DNA of 5,697 bases from Candidatus Eiseniibacteriota bacterium. GTDB taxonomy: Bacteria; Eisenbacteria; RBG-16-71-46. Where the stretch lies: the NCBI GenBank assembly GCA_005893365.1, contig VBPB01000047.1:12992-18688 (forward strand), written 5' to 3'. This document shows positions 1-4,792 of this stretch, in pieces; the first letter of the stretch is position 1, and the number at the start of each line of letters is the position of its first letter. The position numbers and the translations under genes were made by a program. Under the pieces are notes generated by a model that was not told the DNA's origin, did no database searches, and worked only from the letters and a program-made list of their open reading frames with translations.

Positions 1-199
1 TTCACCACGTAGCCCCGCGCCCCGGCGCGCAGCGCCTCCGCCACGTAGGCGGTGTCGCAGTGCATCGAGACGATGACCGGCCGGCACCTTGGGGCGGCGC
101 GCCGCACCTCCCGCGTCGCCTCCACCCCGTTGAGCATCGGCATGGTGATGTCCAGCAGCGCCAGGTCCGGCTGCAGCCGCCGCGCCAGCCGCACCGCGC
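1..199. repeat. Direct repeat copy A (receiver-coding duplication)
   Basis: Bases 1-199 match bases 941-1139 without a single difference (offset 940). Weaker similarity continues to about 335, past the start codon and Shine-Dalgarno of the second response-regulator gene. The repeat touches the first base of the window, so its full length is unknown. The window edge at a repeat could also reflect an assembly break. Confidence 0.9.
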
Positions 200-311
200 T
201 CTGGCCGTCCTCGACCTGTCCCACCACCTCGAACTCCTCGCGCGGCAGGACCGCGGCGAGCCCTTCGCGGAACATCCGGTGATCATCGGCGATGATCAAG
301 CGCACGCGCAT
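1..311 (-). CDS. NarL/FixJ-type response regulator, copy 2 (partial: receiver domain only)
   Basis: This is the 5' part of a response-regulator gene that runs off the window, with 103 complete codons visible. The ATG at 311-309 has a GGAGG Shine-Dalgarno (318-322) six bases upstream. The visible protein is an almost complete receiver domain: the acidic pair Asp9-Asp10 in IADDHRMF, a beta2/alpha2 segment (FEVVGQVEDG, about residues 27-36), the phosphoacceptor Asp54 in LLDITMP, the Ser of VIVSMH, and GARGYVV. The codon for the conserved Lys is cut by the window edge. It is a duplicate of the regulator at 619-1206, and from that copy I infer a LuxR-type HTH beyond the edge. Unlike that copy, this receiver has full length. 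It lies 307 bp downstream of the stressosome/kinase operon, so it may have its own promoter. It is the better candidate for the functional partner of the histidine kinase. Family assignment is firm; partner and target genes are inference. Confidence 0.9.
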   Translation of the reverse strand, partial: MRVRLIIADDHRMFREGLAAVLPREEFEVVGQVEDGQSAVRLARRLQPDLALLDITMPMLNGVEATREVRRAAPRCRPVIVSMHCDTAYVAEALRAGARGYVV

Positions 312-411
312 GGGGTTCCTCCCGGGGGAATGCCAGCTCCACGTCCGCAGCGCCGTTCCGTGCGCGTCAGGCCGGCACGACCTGCGCCGCCTCCGATCGG
401 TCGATGTGCGC

Positions 412-438
412 CCGACGCCGGGGAACTCCCGCCGTCGG
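412..438. repeat. Inverted repeat / stem-loop upstream of response regulator copy 2
   Basis: Arms 412-423 and 427-438 pair as CCGACG/CGTCGG, then one C-C mismatch, then four G-C pairs closing on a very short loop. No T-run follows on the minus strand, so it is not a standard intrinsic terminator. It could be an operator, a leader hairpin or a weak terminator for the upstream operon. Confidence 0.45.
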
Positions 439-462
439 CACGATCAGTGAGCCGGAAGGCGG

Positions 463-481
463 TTGAGTGGGACTTGAGTCC
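463..481. promoter_or_regulatory. Possible operator: TTGAGT repeat and GGACT-TG-AGTCC palindrome
   Basis: TTGAGT occurs at 463-468 and again at 474-479, an 11-bp spacing close to one helical turn. The second copy sits inside a 12-bp palindrome (470-481). It lies about 150 bp ahead of the second regulator's start codon. The regulatory role is only an inference from symmetry and position. Confidence 0.25.
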
Positions 482-517
482 GAGCTTGGGCGCCGCGGGA
501 GGGTGCGGCTACCGGAC

Positions 518-542
518 GACGCCACAATGCCTTGTGGGCGTC
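518..542. repeat. Stem-loop downstream of the stressosome operon
   Basis: Arm 518-527 pairs with 532-542 over ten base pairs, with one bulged G (538) and a TGCC loop. It begins about 77 bases after the stop codon of the last operon gene. It could mark the 3' end of that transcript, but there is no following U-tract, so Rho-independent termination is not demonstrated. Confidence 0.4.
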
Positions 543-618
543 CCGCTGGGCTCGGCGCGAGGGTGGGCGGAGACGTCCGGCATGACCGCGGGCATCGCGG
601 CGACGCCCGCGCGCGGGT

Positions 619-1206
619 TCAGACCTCGATCATGCGCCGGCGCACCGCGTAGCGGACCAGCCCGGCGGTGTCGTGGATGTCCAGCTTGGCCATGAGATGG
701 GTGCGGTGCGACTCGGCGGTCTTGAAGCTGATCCCGAGCACCGCGGCGATCTCCTTGGTGGTGCGCCCCTCGGCCACCATCTGCAGCACCTCCCGCTCGC
801 GGGCCGTGAGCGGATCCGCCCCCAGGTCGTCCACCGCCTGGAGCAGGTCCGGCAGCGCGTGGGCGATCTTCGGCGGCAGATAGACCTCTCCGCCCATCAC
901 GTGGCGCAGTGCTGCCACCAGCTCCGCGGCCGGCTGGCTCTTCACCACGTAGCCCCGCGCCCCGGCGCGCAGCGCCTCCGCCACGTAGGCGGTGTCGCAG
1001 TGCATCGAGACGATGACCGGCCGGCACCTTGGGGCGGCGCGCCGCACCTCCCGCGTCGCCTCCACCCCGTTGAGCATCGGCATGGTGATGTCCAGCAGCG
1101 CCAGGTCCGGCTGCAGCCGCCGCGCCAGCCGCACCGCGCGCAGGACCGCCATGAGTCCTTCGCGGAACATCCGGTGATCATCGGCGATGAGCAAGCGCGC
1201 GCGCAT
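619..1206 (-). CDS. NarL/FixJ-type response regulator, copy 1, with shortened receiver domain
   Basis: A 195-residue DNA-binding response regulator and the last gene of the operon. The ATG at 1206-1204 has GGAGG (1213-1217) six bases upstream, inside the 3' end of the histidine kinase gene, which it overlaps by 29 bp. Residues 1-104 are the receiver: Asp9-Asp10, phosphoacceptor Asp39 (LLDITMP), Ser67 and Lys89. Residues 131-192 are a LuxR/NarL helix-turn-helix, with LTAREREVLQMVAEG and the recognition region GISFKTAESHRTHL. The oddity is in the receiver. Between AVL (residue 22) and AVRLARRL a single Arg stands where the duplicate gene has 16 residues, a net in-frame loss of 15. The lost segment corresponds to the beta2 strand and the start of alpha2, so phosphorylation-dependent folding may be compromised. 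It probably acts downstream of the kinase encoded just upstream, but could be impaired or phosphorylation-independent. Confidence 0.92.
   Translation of the reverse strand: MRARLLIADDHRMFREGLMAVLRAVRLARRLQPDLALLDITMPMLNGVEATREVRRAAPRCRPVIVSMHCDTAYVAEALRAGARGYVVKSQPAAELVAALRHVMGGEVYLPPKIAHALPDLLQAVDDLGADPLTAREREVLQMVAEGRTTKEIAAVLGISFKTAESHRTHLMAKLDIHDTAGLVRYAVRRRMIEV
941..1139. repeat. Direct repeat copy B (receiver-coding duplication)
   Basis: Identical base for base to 1-199. The homology resumes beyond a 45-bp gap relative to copy A and continues with scattered differences through the start codon and Shine-Dalgarno to about 1229. The gap lies at a CGCGC motif (1135-1139) that in copy A occurs on both sides of the missing segment (195-199 and 239-243). 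Confidence 0.92.
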
Positions 1207-2134
1207 GATGTTCCTCCAGGGGAATGCGAATCGTGACCTCTGCCCCTCCCGACGGACGGGAGCCCGCCACCATCGTCCCGCCCACCTTCGCCAGCCGCTC
1301 CCGCATCGCGTCCAGGCCGAATCCTTTCGGCGGGCAGGGCGCGCCATTGATCCCGATCGGGAAGCCGCGCCCATCGTCGCGGACGGAGCACCGCAGCTCG
1401 TGCTCGTGGTGCCGCAGGACCACCACCACCCGCTTCGCCATCGCGTGGCGCACGACGTTCTGCAGCGCCTCCTGGACCGCGCGATAGACCGCGATCTCGA
1501 CGGCGGGCCCGAACCGATCCTGCACCGAGCCCTCCACCCGCACCTCGAGGCCGGAGCGCTCCGCGACGCCCTCGGCCAGGAAGTGGAGCGACGGCTCGAG
1601 TCCCAGGTCGTCGAGCATGAGCGGACGCAGCTCGTGCGAGAGCCGGCGCAGGCGCTGGGCGAGTTCGTCCACCATGCCCCGCGCCCGGTCCAGCCTCTGC
1701 GCGGACTCGGGCGTGGCCTCTGCGCGCAGGCCGTCGATCAGGAAGCCCAGCGTGGGCAGGAGCTCGCCGGCCTGATCGTGGAGCTCGTAGGCCAGACGCC
1801 GCGCCTCCGCCTCGCGCCGCTCGTCGAGCTCGCGCAAGGCGGCGTTGGCCTCCCGGACGCCGCGGTGCGCCATCTCGAACGGGGCCAGGCACTCCAGCAG
1901 GAAGCTCTCGACCCGCGCCGCGGTCTCCGCCGCGCGGGCCGGATCGGCGCCGTCCGGCGGCCGGGCGGCCCGCGACAGCAGCATCGCCAGGTCGATCACG
2001 CCGAGTCCCGAATCGAGCGCGGCCCGGCCGAACGCATAGGCCTCGTGCAGCGAGTCCTCGCTCGCCTCGCGCAGATGGCGGTGGAACGCGGCGCTGACTC
2101 TCTGCTGGAGGTCCGTCATGTCCCGGCCGATCAT
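1178..2134 (-). CDS. Soluble NarL-type histidine kinase with RsbU-like N-terminal domain
   Basis: A 318-residue sensor kinase with no membrane segments, hence cytosolic. Residues 1 to about 95 form a helical region (LREASEDSLHEAYAFGRAAL) resembling the N-terminal RsbT-binding domain of RsbU. A short charged helix (about 95-113) leads into a HisKA_3 dimerisation domain with phosphoacceptor His119 in RRLAYELHDQAGE and the downstream signature LSHELRPLMLDDLGL. The HATPase_c domain has an N box (QEALQNVVRHA, 221-231), a G1 box (DDGRGF, 253-258) and a G2 box (GFGLDAMRER, 271-280). All catalytic motifs are intact. The ATG at 2134 overlaps the phosphatase stop as ATGA; ATG 2119 is an in-frame alternative. 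From known RsbT-RsbU biology and the operon layout I infer that RsbT freed from the stressosome activates this kinase, which then phosphorylates the neighbouring regulator. The kinase family is certain; the RsbU_N resemblance is by eye. Confidence 0.92.
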   Translation of the reverse strand: MIGRDMTDLQQRVSAAFHRHLREASEDSLHEAYAFGRAALDSGLGVIDLAMLLSRAARPPDGADPARAAETAARVESFLLECLAPFEMAHRGVREANAALRELDERREAEARRLAYELHDQAGELLPTLGFLIDGLRAEATPESAQRLDRARGMVDELAQRLRRLSHELRPLMLDDLGLEPSLHFLAEGVAERSGLEVRVEGSVQDRFGPAVEIAVYRAVQEALQNVVRHAMAKRVVVVLRHHEHELRCSVRDDGRGFPIGINGAPCPPKGFGLDAMRERLAKVGGTMVAGSRPSGGAEVTIRIPLEEHHARALAHRR

Positions 2135-2748
2135 GCGTCCTCCGCGACGCGCGCCACCAGCACGTAGGCGTCGTCCTGGCCGTTCGCGTGCGTCTCCACC
2201 AGGCGCTCGGCGAACGCGGACTCGGACCAGCGCGCGGGCGGGGCGTCCCCGAGGACCGCCCGCCGCAACCCGTCGGTGGCGAGCACGATGGTGTCCCCCG
2301 GCTCGATAGGGACGGTGGACGGCTCGAGGGGCCGGAGGCGGCGCCCGACCACGCCGCCGAACTGCGGCATGTACGGCGCGGACGCGCGGCGCTTGGACCC
2401 GTTCGGGTGCAGCACGCCGGAGACGTTCCCGACCCCGAGCCAGCTGAGCGTCGCGGTCACGCGGTTCACCCAGGCCAGGCCCATCGTCGCGCCGCGCGTC
2501 GCCTTGAGCGCATCGTGACAGCGGATCAGCGTGCCGGACAGGTCGGGGCCCGCGAGTTGCCGGAGCAGCTCGAGGGCCGCCCGCGCCGCCGCCTCGGCCG
2601 GCCCGCCGTGTCCGATGCCATCCACGACCGCGAGGAAGGTGCCCTCGGGCCGCATCAGCACGAGTCCCCCGTCGCCCATACCGTGCTCGGGATCCAGCGG
2701 GCGGGATGCGCACGCCCACAACAACGCCACCACGTCTACGGGCACCAC
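2131..2748 (-). CDS. rsbX: RsbX-like PP2C-family serine/threonine phosphatase
   Basis: A 205-residue single-domain PP2C/SpoIIE-type phosphatase, the usual length for RsbX. Metal-binding and core motifs are visible: GDGG (25-28), VVDGIGHGG (41-49, Asp43), GVGNVSG (105-111), LATDGL (156-161, Asp159) and QDDAYVLVAR (191-200). There is no sensor domain and no RsbU-type N-terminus, which favours RsbX over RsbU. In the known system RsbX removes phosphate from RsbS and RsbR, letting the stressosome recapture RsbT and ending the response. The GTG at 2748 overlaps the 3' end of rsbT by 13 bp. The next codon is also GTG (2745), so the exact start is uncertain, and the Shine-Dalgarno is weak, suggesting translational coupling. 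The stop overlaps the kinase start as ATGA. The family call is firm; the RsbX role rests on size and position next to RsbT. Confidence 0.9.
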   Translation of the reverse strand: MVPVDVVALLWACASRPLDPEHGMGDGGLVLMRPEGTFLAVVDGIGHGGPAEAAARAALELLRQLAGPDLSGTLIRCHDALKATRGATMGLAWVNRVTATLSWLGVGNVSGVLHPNGSKRRASAPYMPQFGGVVGRRLRPLEPSTVPIEPGDTIVLATDGLRRAVLGDAPPARWSESAFAERLVETHANGQDDAYVLVARVAEDA

Positions 2749-3152
2749 ATCTTCACCACGACGATGGTCCCGCCCTCGGGCGAGGAACGGATCTCGAAGC
2801 TGTCGGCCAGCCGTCGCACCCCGGGAAGACCCAGGCCGAGCCTCCCCGAGGTGGAGTACCCGTCCTCGAGGGCCCGCGACAGGTCCGCGATCCCGGGGCC
2901 CACGTCCCTCGCCACCACGCTGACGCCGGCCTGATGCGAGTTCTCCAGGACGGACAGCACCACCTCGCCGCGCTGGGCATAGAGCAGGATATTCCGCGCC
3001 AACTCCGAGATGGCCGTGGCGAGCAGCGTCGCCTGCGCCGGGGAGAATCCGATCTGCAACGCCAGCGCCCGGCCGCGCATGCGCGCGGTGACGATGTCGG
3101 TCTCGTTCTGGATCGCCACGCTCAGGTCCGTGGCCTCGCCCGCGGGATTCAT
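2736..3152 (-). CDS. rsbT: RsbT-type switch kinase (GHKL serine/threonine kinase)
   Basis: A 138-residue single-domain GHKL kinase of the anti-sigma-factor kinase group. The Bergerat fold is complete: N box ISELARNI (48-55, Glu50 and Asn54), G1 box RDVGPGI (82-88, Asp83), a lid with GYSTSGRLGLGLPGVRR containing the G2 box (106-111), and a closing strand EGGTIVVV. These residues match RsbT better than RsbW. In known stressosomes RsbT is held on the RsbR:RsbS complex, phosphorylates RsbS and RsbR on stress, and is then released to activate an output protein. Here the output is probably the histidine kinase two genes downstream, since no RsbU gene is present. The ATG at 3152 overlaps the rsbS stop as ATGA with little Shine-Dalgarno, implying coupled translation and matched RsbS:RsbT amounts. 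Confidence 0.94.
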   Translation of the reverse strand: MNPAGEATDLSVAIQNETDIVTARMRGRALALQIGFSPAQATLLATAISELARNILLYAQRGEVVLSVLENSHQAGVSVVARDVGPGIADLSRALEDGYSTSGRLGLGLPGVRRLADSFEIRSSPEGGTIVVVKMWCP

Positions 3153-3517
3153 GACCGGCCCAGGACGTTGTGCTTGTGCTGGAAGTAGGCCAGGGACTCC
3201 TCCAGGTCGAGGGTGGTCGTCACCCCTTCCAGGACCAGGCCCATCTGCACCATGGCCAGCGCGACGTCGGGCTGGATGCCGACGATCACGGTCTCGGCGC
3301 CCCGCAGCCGGACCATCTGGGCGATGTCGCGGAGGGTGCCGGTGGCGAACGAATCCATCACGTCGAGCGCGGTGACGTCGATGATGACCCCGCGGGCGCG
3401 ATGGCGCACCACCTGGTCCACCAGCGCGTCACGCAGCTGGACGATGTCACTGTCGGTCAGGGCCGCCTGGATCGTGGCGATCAGGTACGGCCCCTGCTTC
3501 AGGATCGGGACTTGCAC
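3149..3517 (-). CDS. rsbS: RsbS-type stressosome STAS protein
   Basis: A 122-residue protein made of one STAS domain, the normal size for RsbS. It opens with VPILKQGPYLIATIQ and has the signature DVTALDVMDSFATGTLRDIAQ. Ser56, in the DSF motif, aligns with the RsbS serine that RsbT phosphorylates (Ser59 in Bacillus subtilis). The second conserved block is GAETVIVGIQPDVALAMVQMG. RsbS co-assembles with RsbR into the stressosome core and sequesters RsbT until phosphorylated. The GTG start at 3517 has a strong GGAGG (3522-3526) four bases upstream. The gene follows rsbR after a 43-bp gap and overlaps rsbT by 4 bp. With its phosphoserine intact, it is the obvious switch subunit of this system, all the more because the partner RsbR appears to lack phosphothreonines. 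Confidence 0.95.
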   Translation of the reverse strand: MQVPILKQGPYLIATIQAALTDSDIVQLRDALVDQVVRHRARGVIIDVTALDVMDSFATGTLRDIAQMVRLRGAETVIVGIQPDVALAMVQMGLVLEGVTTTLDLEESLAYFQHKHNVLGRS

Positions 3518-3521
3518 GCTG

Positions 3522-3526
3522 CCTCC
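3522..3526 (-). promoter_or_regulatory. Ribosome binding site of rsbS
   Basis: GGAGG on the minus strand, four bases before the GTG at 3517. It supports that GTG as the true start, and the conserved RsbS N-terminus (VPILKQG) begins right after it. Confidence 0.75.
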
Positions 3527-3560
3527 CGGTCGCCGGGATCAGTTGCCGTGTGACCTCTGA

Positions 3561-4466
3561 CTACAATGCCATGGCTGCGGGGGGTGGCTCGGCGGTCGGA
3601 ACCACCTTGTACCCGAGCAGCCGTTCGGCCTCCTCGATGCCGCCCTGGAGGTCGCCCACGGTGTTCATCTTGCTCAGGTCCACGCCGATGTTGACCAGGG
3701 TCTGCGCGATCTCGGGGGAGAGCCCGGTGACGATGACGCGCGCCCCCAGCAGCCGGGCCGAGTCGACCGTGAGGATCATGTGATTCGCCACGCTGGCATC
3801 CATCACCGCCACGCCGGTGATGTCGAGCACCACCACCTTGGCGCGGTTCGCGCGGATCGCCCGCAGCAGCTGTTCCATCAGCTGCCGCGCCCGGTGCGGA
3901 TCGAGCAGCCCGATCATGGGAAGGATGAGCAGCCGCTCGCGCACCTGGAGCACCGGCGTGGACAGCTCGCGGATCGCCTCCTGCTGCTCCCGGATCACGC
4001 GCTCGCGCTCGCGGACGAATCCCACCGCCACCGTGATGGCGATCGAGTTGGCCGCCGGCTCGTAGACGTCGAACACGCGGTTCAGGATCGAGGTATCGCC
4101 GTGATACTTGGCGAACAGCGACCGGGCCAGCACGTCGCGCAGCAGCAGCACGATGCCGACCACCTCGTGGGTCTCGACCCCCCTTGGGATGATGCGCTCC
4201 GAGAGATTCTGCGCGTACGCCTCGAGCGCTTCGAGGGTGCGCGTCTCCAGGGCCTCGACGTAGGTGTCGTAGACGGAGGTGGCTTCGGCGAAGATCTCCT
4301 CGCGGGTCATGGCGCCGAGGAGGTGCGCATCGGTGATGCGGTCGACCCATTCCTCACGCAGGGCGGTGCGGTGCTGGGCCAGGTGGGTGACGAGTTCCCG
4401 CATCAGTGCGGCACCGGCCGAGTCGAGGTTCGGCTGCGACCGTTCTTCCAGCTCGCTGAGAGTCAC
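3561..4466 (-). CDS. rsbR: RsbR-type stressosome scaffold/sensor (RsbRD_N-like + STAS)
   Basis: A 301-residue protein that is the first gene of the operon. Residues about 20-160 are an all-helical region (LAQHRTALREEWVDRI through VFDVYEPAANSIAITVAV) resembling the RsbRD N-terminal domain of RsbR paralogues. A linker helix rich in Arg and Glu (about 150-168) joins it to a C-terminal STAS domain (about 171-285) with VVVLDITGVAVMDASVANH and LSPEIAQTLVNIGVDLSKM. RsbR proteins form the stressosome shell with RsbS, and their N-termini sense or transmit the signal. Aligned to Bacillus subtilis RsbR, both RsbT target threonines are replaced: Thr171 by Pro190 (LLDPHRA) and Thr205 by Ala224 (VMDASV), though Ser225 is adjacent. 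I chose the GTG at 4466 over the ATG at 4556 because of its strong Shine-Dalgarno and because the extra 30 residues look non-conserved. The signal sensed is unknown. Confidence 0.92.
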   Translation of the reverse strand: MTLSELEERSQPNLDSAGAALMRELVTHLAQHRTALREEWVDRITDAHLLGAMTREEIFAEATSVYDTYVEALETRTLEALEAYAQNLSERIIPRGVETHEVVGIVLLLRDVLARSLFAKYHGDTSILNRVFDVYEPAANSIAITVAVGFVRERERVIREQQEAIRELSTPVLQVRERLLILPMIGLLDPHRARQLMEQLLRAIRANRAKVVVLDITGVAVMDASVANHMILTVDSARLLGARVIVTGLSPEIAQTLVNIGVDLSKMNTVGDLQGGIEEAERLLGYKVVPTAEPPPAAMAL

Positions 4467-4475
4467 GCGCGGAAA

Positions 4476-4486
4476 CCCTCCCTTCC
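4476..4486 (-). promoter_or_regulatory. Ribosome binding site of rsbR
   Basis: A purine-rich GGAAGGGAGGG on the minus strand ends nine bases before the GTG at 4466-4464. It is the strongest Shine-Dalgarno in the window and decides that start over the in-frame ATG at 4556, which has only a poorly spaced AGGCGAG ahead of it. Confidence 0.75.
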
Positions 4487-4567
4487 GAGGAGCGGCGCCG
4501 GGGTTGCCTTTCCGGCGGTTCGTATCACGTCGGCTTAATCGTAATCGAGTCACCATTTGCTCGCCTA

Positions 4568-4589
4568 GCGTGAAGTTCGGGACTCACGC
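4568..4589. promoter_or_regulatory. Inverted repeat, possible operator or leader hairpin of the rsbR operon
   Basis: GCGTGA (4568-4573) and TCACGC (4584-4589) are perfect complements, and the stem can extend by GT/AC with one bulged A. The element lies about 100 bases before the rsbR start codon. A regulator-binding role is inferred from symmetry and position only. Confidence 0.3.
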
Positions 4590-4718
4590 CCTGGCCATGG
4601 CGCCGATCGGACGGGCCGCGGAGGGGGGCGACATCCACCCACCGCGGGCCCTGCCATCTTGAGGCTGACGGGTCGACCTTTCCTTGGGGTATCTACCTGA
4701 TTTCGCGGCCTGGCCCTA

Positions 4719-4753
4719 GGGGGCCGGGGGGGGCCGCCGTCCCGCCGGCCCCC
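4719..4753. terminator. GC-rich stem-loop after the serine hydrolase gene (no U-tract)
   Basis: GGGGGCCGG (4719-4727) pairs perfectly with CCGGCCCCC (4745-4753) across a 17-base loop that itself contains GGG/CCC. It begins about 40 bases beyond the hydrolase stop codon on the minus strand. A T-run is missing, so it may act as a transcript-end barrier rather than a classical intrinsic terminator. Confidence 0.35.
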
Positions 4754-4792
4754 GAAGGAGGCGCGAGCGAGGCGGGGCCGGGGCCGGACGGA

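Larger units (their letters stand above)
312..618. other. Intergenic region between the two response-regulator genes
   Basis: This 307-bp stretch has no convincing coding frame. Going downstream on the minus strand from the stop codon at 619, it holds a stem-loop (518-542), a palindrome with a repeated hexamer (463-481), a second stem-loop (412-438), and the Shine-Dalgarno of the next gene (318-322). I see no clear sigma-70 or sigma-54 promoter. Either the second regulator is read through from the operon, or it uses a promoter I cannot recognise. The last bases before the start codon (about 312-335) are homologous to the sequence ahead of the other regulator copy, so the duplication carried the ribosome binding site with it. 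Confidence 0.7.
4467..4792. other. Intergenic region ahead of the stressosome operon
   Basis: This 326-bp stretch has no supported gene. Near the hydrolase end it holds a GC-rich stem-loop (4719-4753). In the middle is an inverted repeat (4568-4589). Nearer rsbR is a locally AT-rich patch (about 4533-4560) with a tandem TAATCG repeat (4536-4547). The AT-rich patch stands out against the GC-rich surroundings and is where I would expect the promoter of the operon. I found only partial -10 and -35 matches, so no specific promoter is called. Confidence 0.6.

Noticed and set aside
371..390. GGCACGACCTGC resembling a sigma-54 promoter on the plus strand
   Set aside because: The spacing between the GG and GC elements is two bases too short, and no plus-strand gene follows.
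942..1892. A 316-codon minus-strand frame overlapping the kinase and regulator
   Set aside because: Its composition is Arg/Ala/Gly-rich and it overlaps two genes with intact family motifs in other frames. It is a shadow.
1187..2167. A 326-codon open frame on the plus strand opposite the histidine kinase
   Set aside because: It is the antisense shadow of a clear kinase gene in high-GC DNA. Its translation is rich in Arg, His, Pro and Gly without any recognisable domain.
3499..4350. A 283-codon minus-strand frame inside rsbR
   Set aside because: The rsbR frame carries the STAS and helical motifs; this one is low-complexity and has none.
4464..4556. Longer rsbR beginning at the ATG at 4556
   Set aside because: The added 30 residues are basic and look non-conserved, the upstream ribosome site is poor, and the GTG at 4466 has a strong, well-spaced Shine-Dalgarno.
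4521..4556. GTGACT / TGATAC as a sigma-70 promoter for rsbR
   Set aside because: The hexamers match the consensus poorly and the spacer of about 20 bases is too long, so only a general promoter-bearing region is noted.
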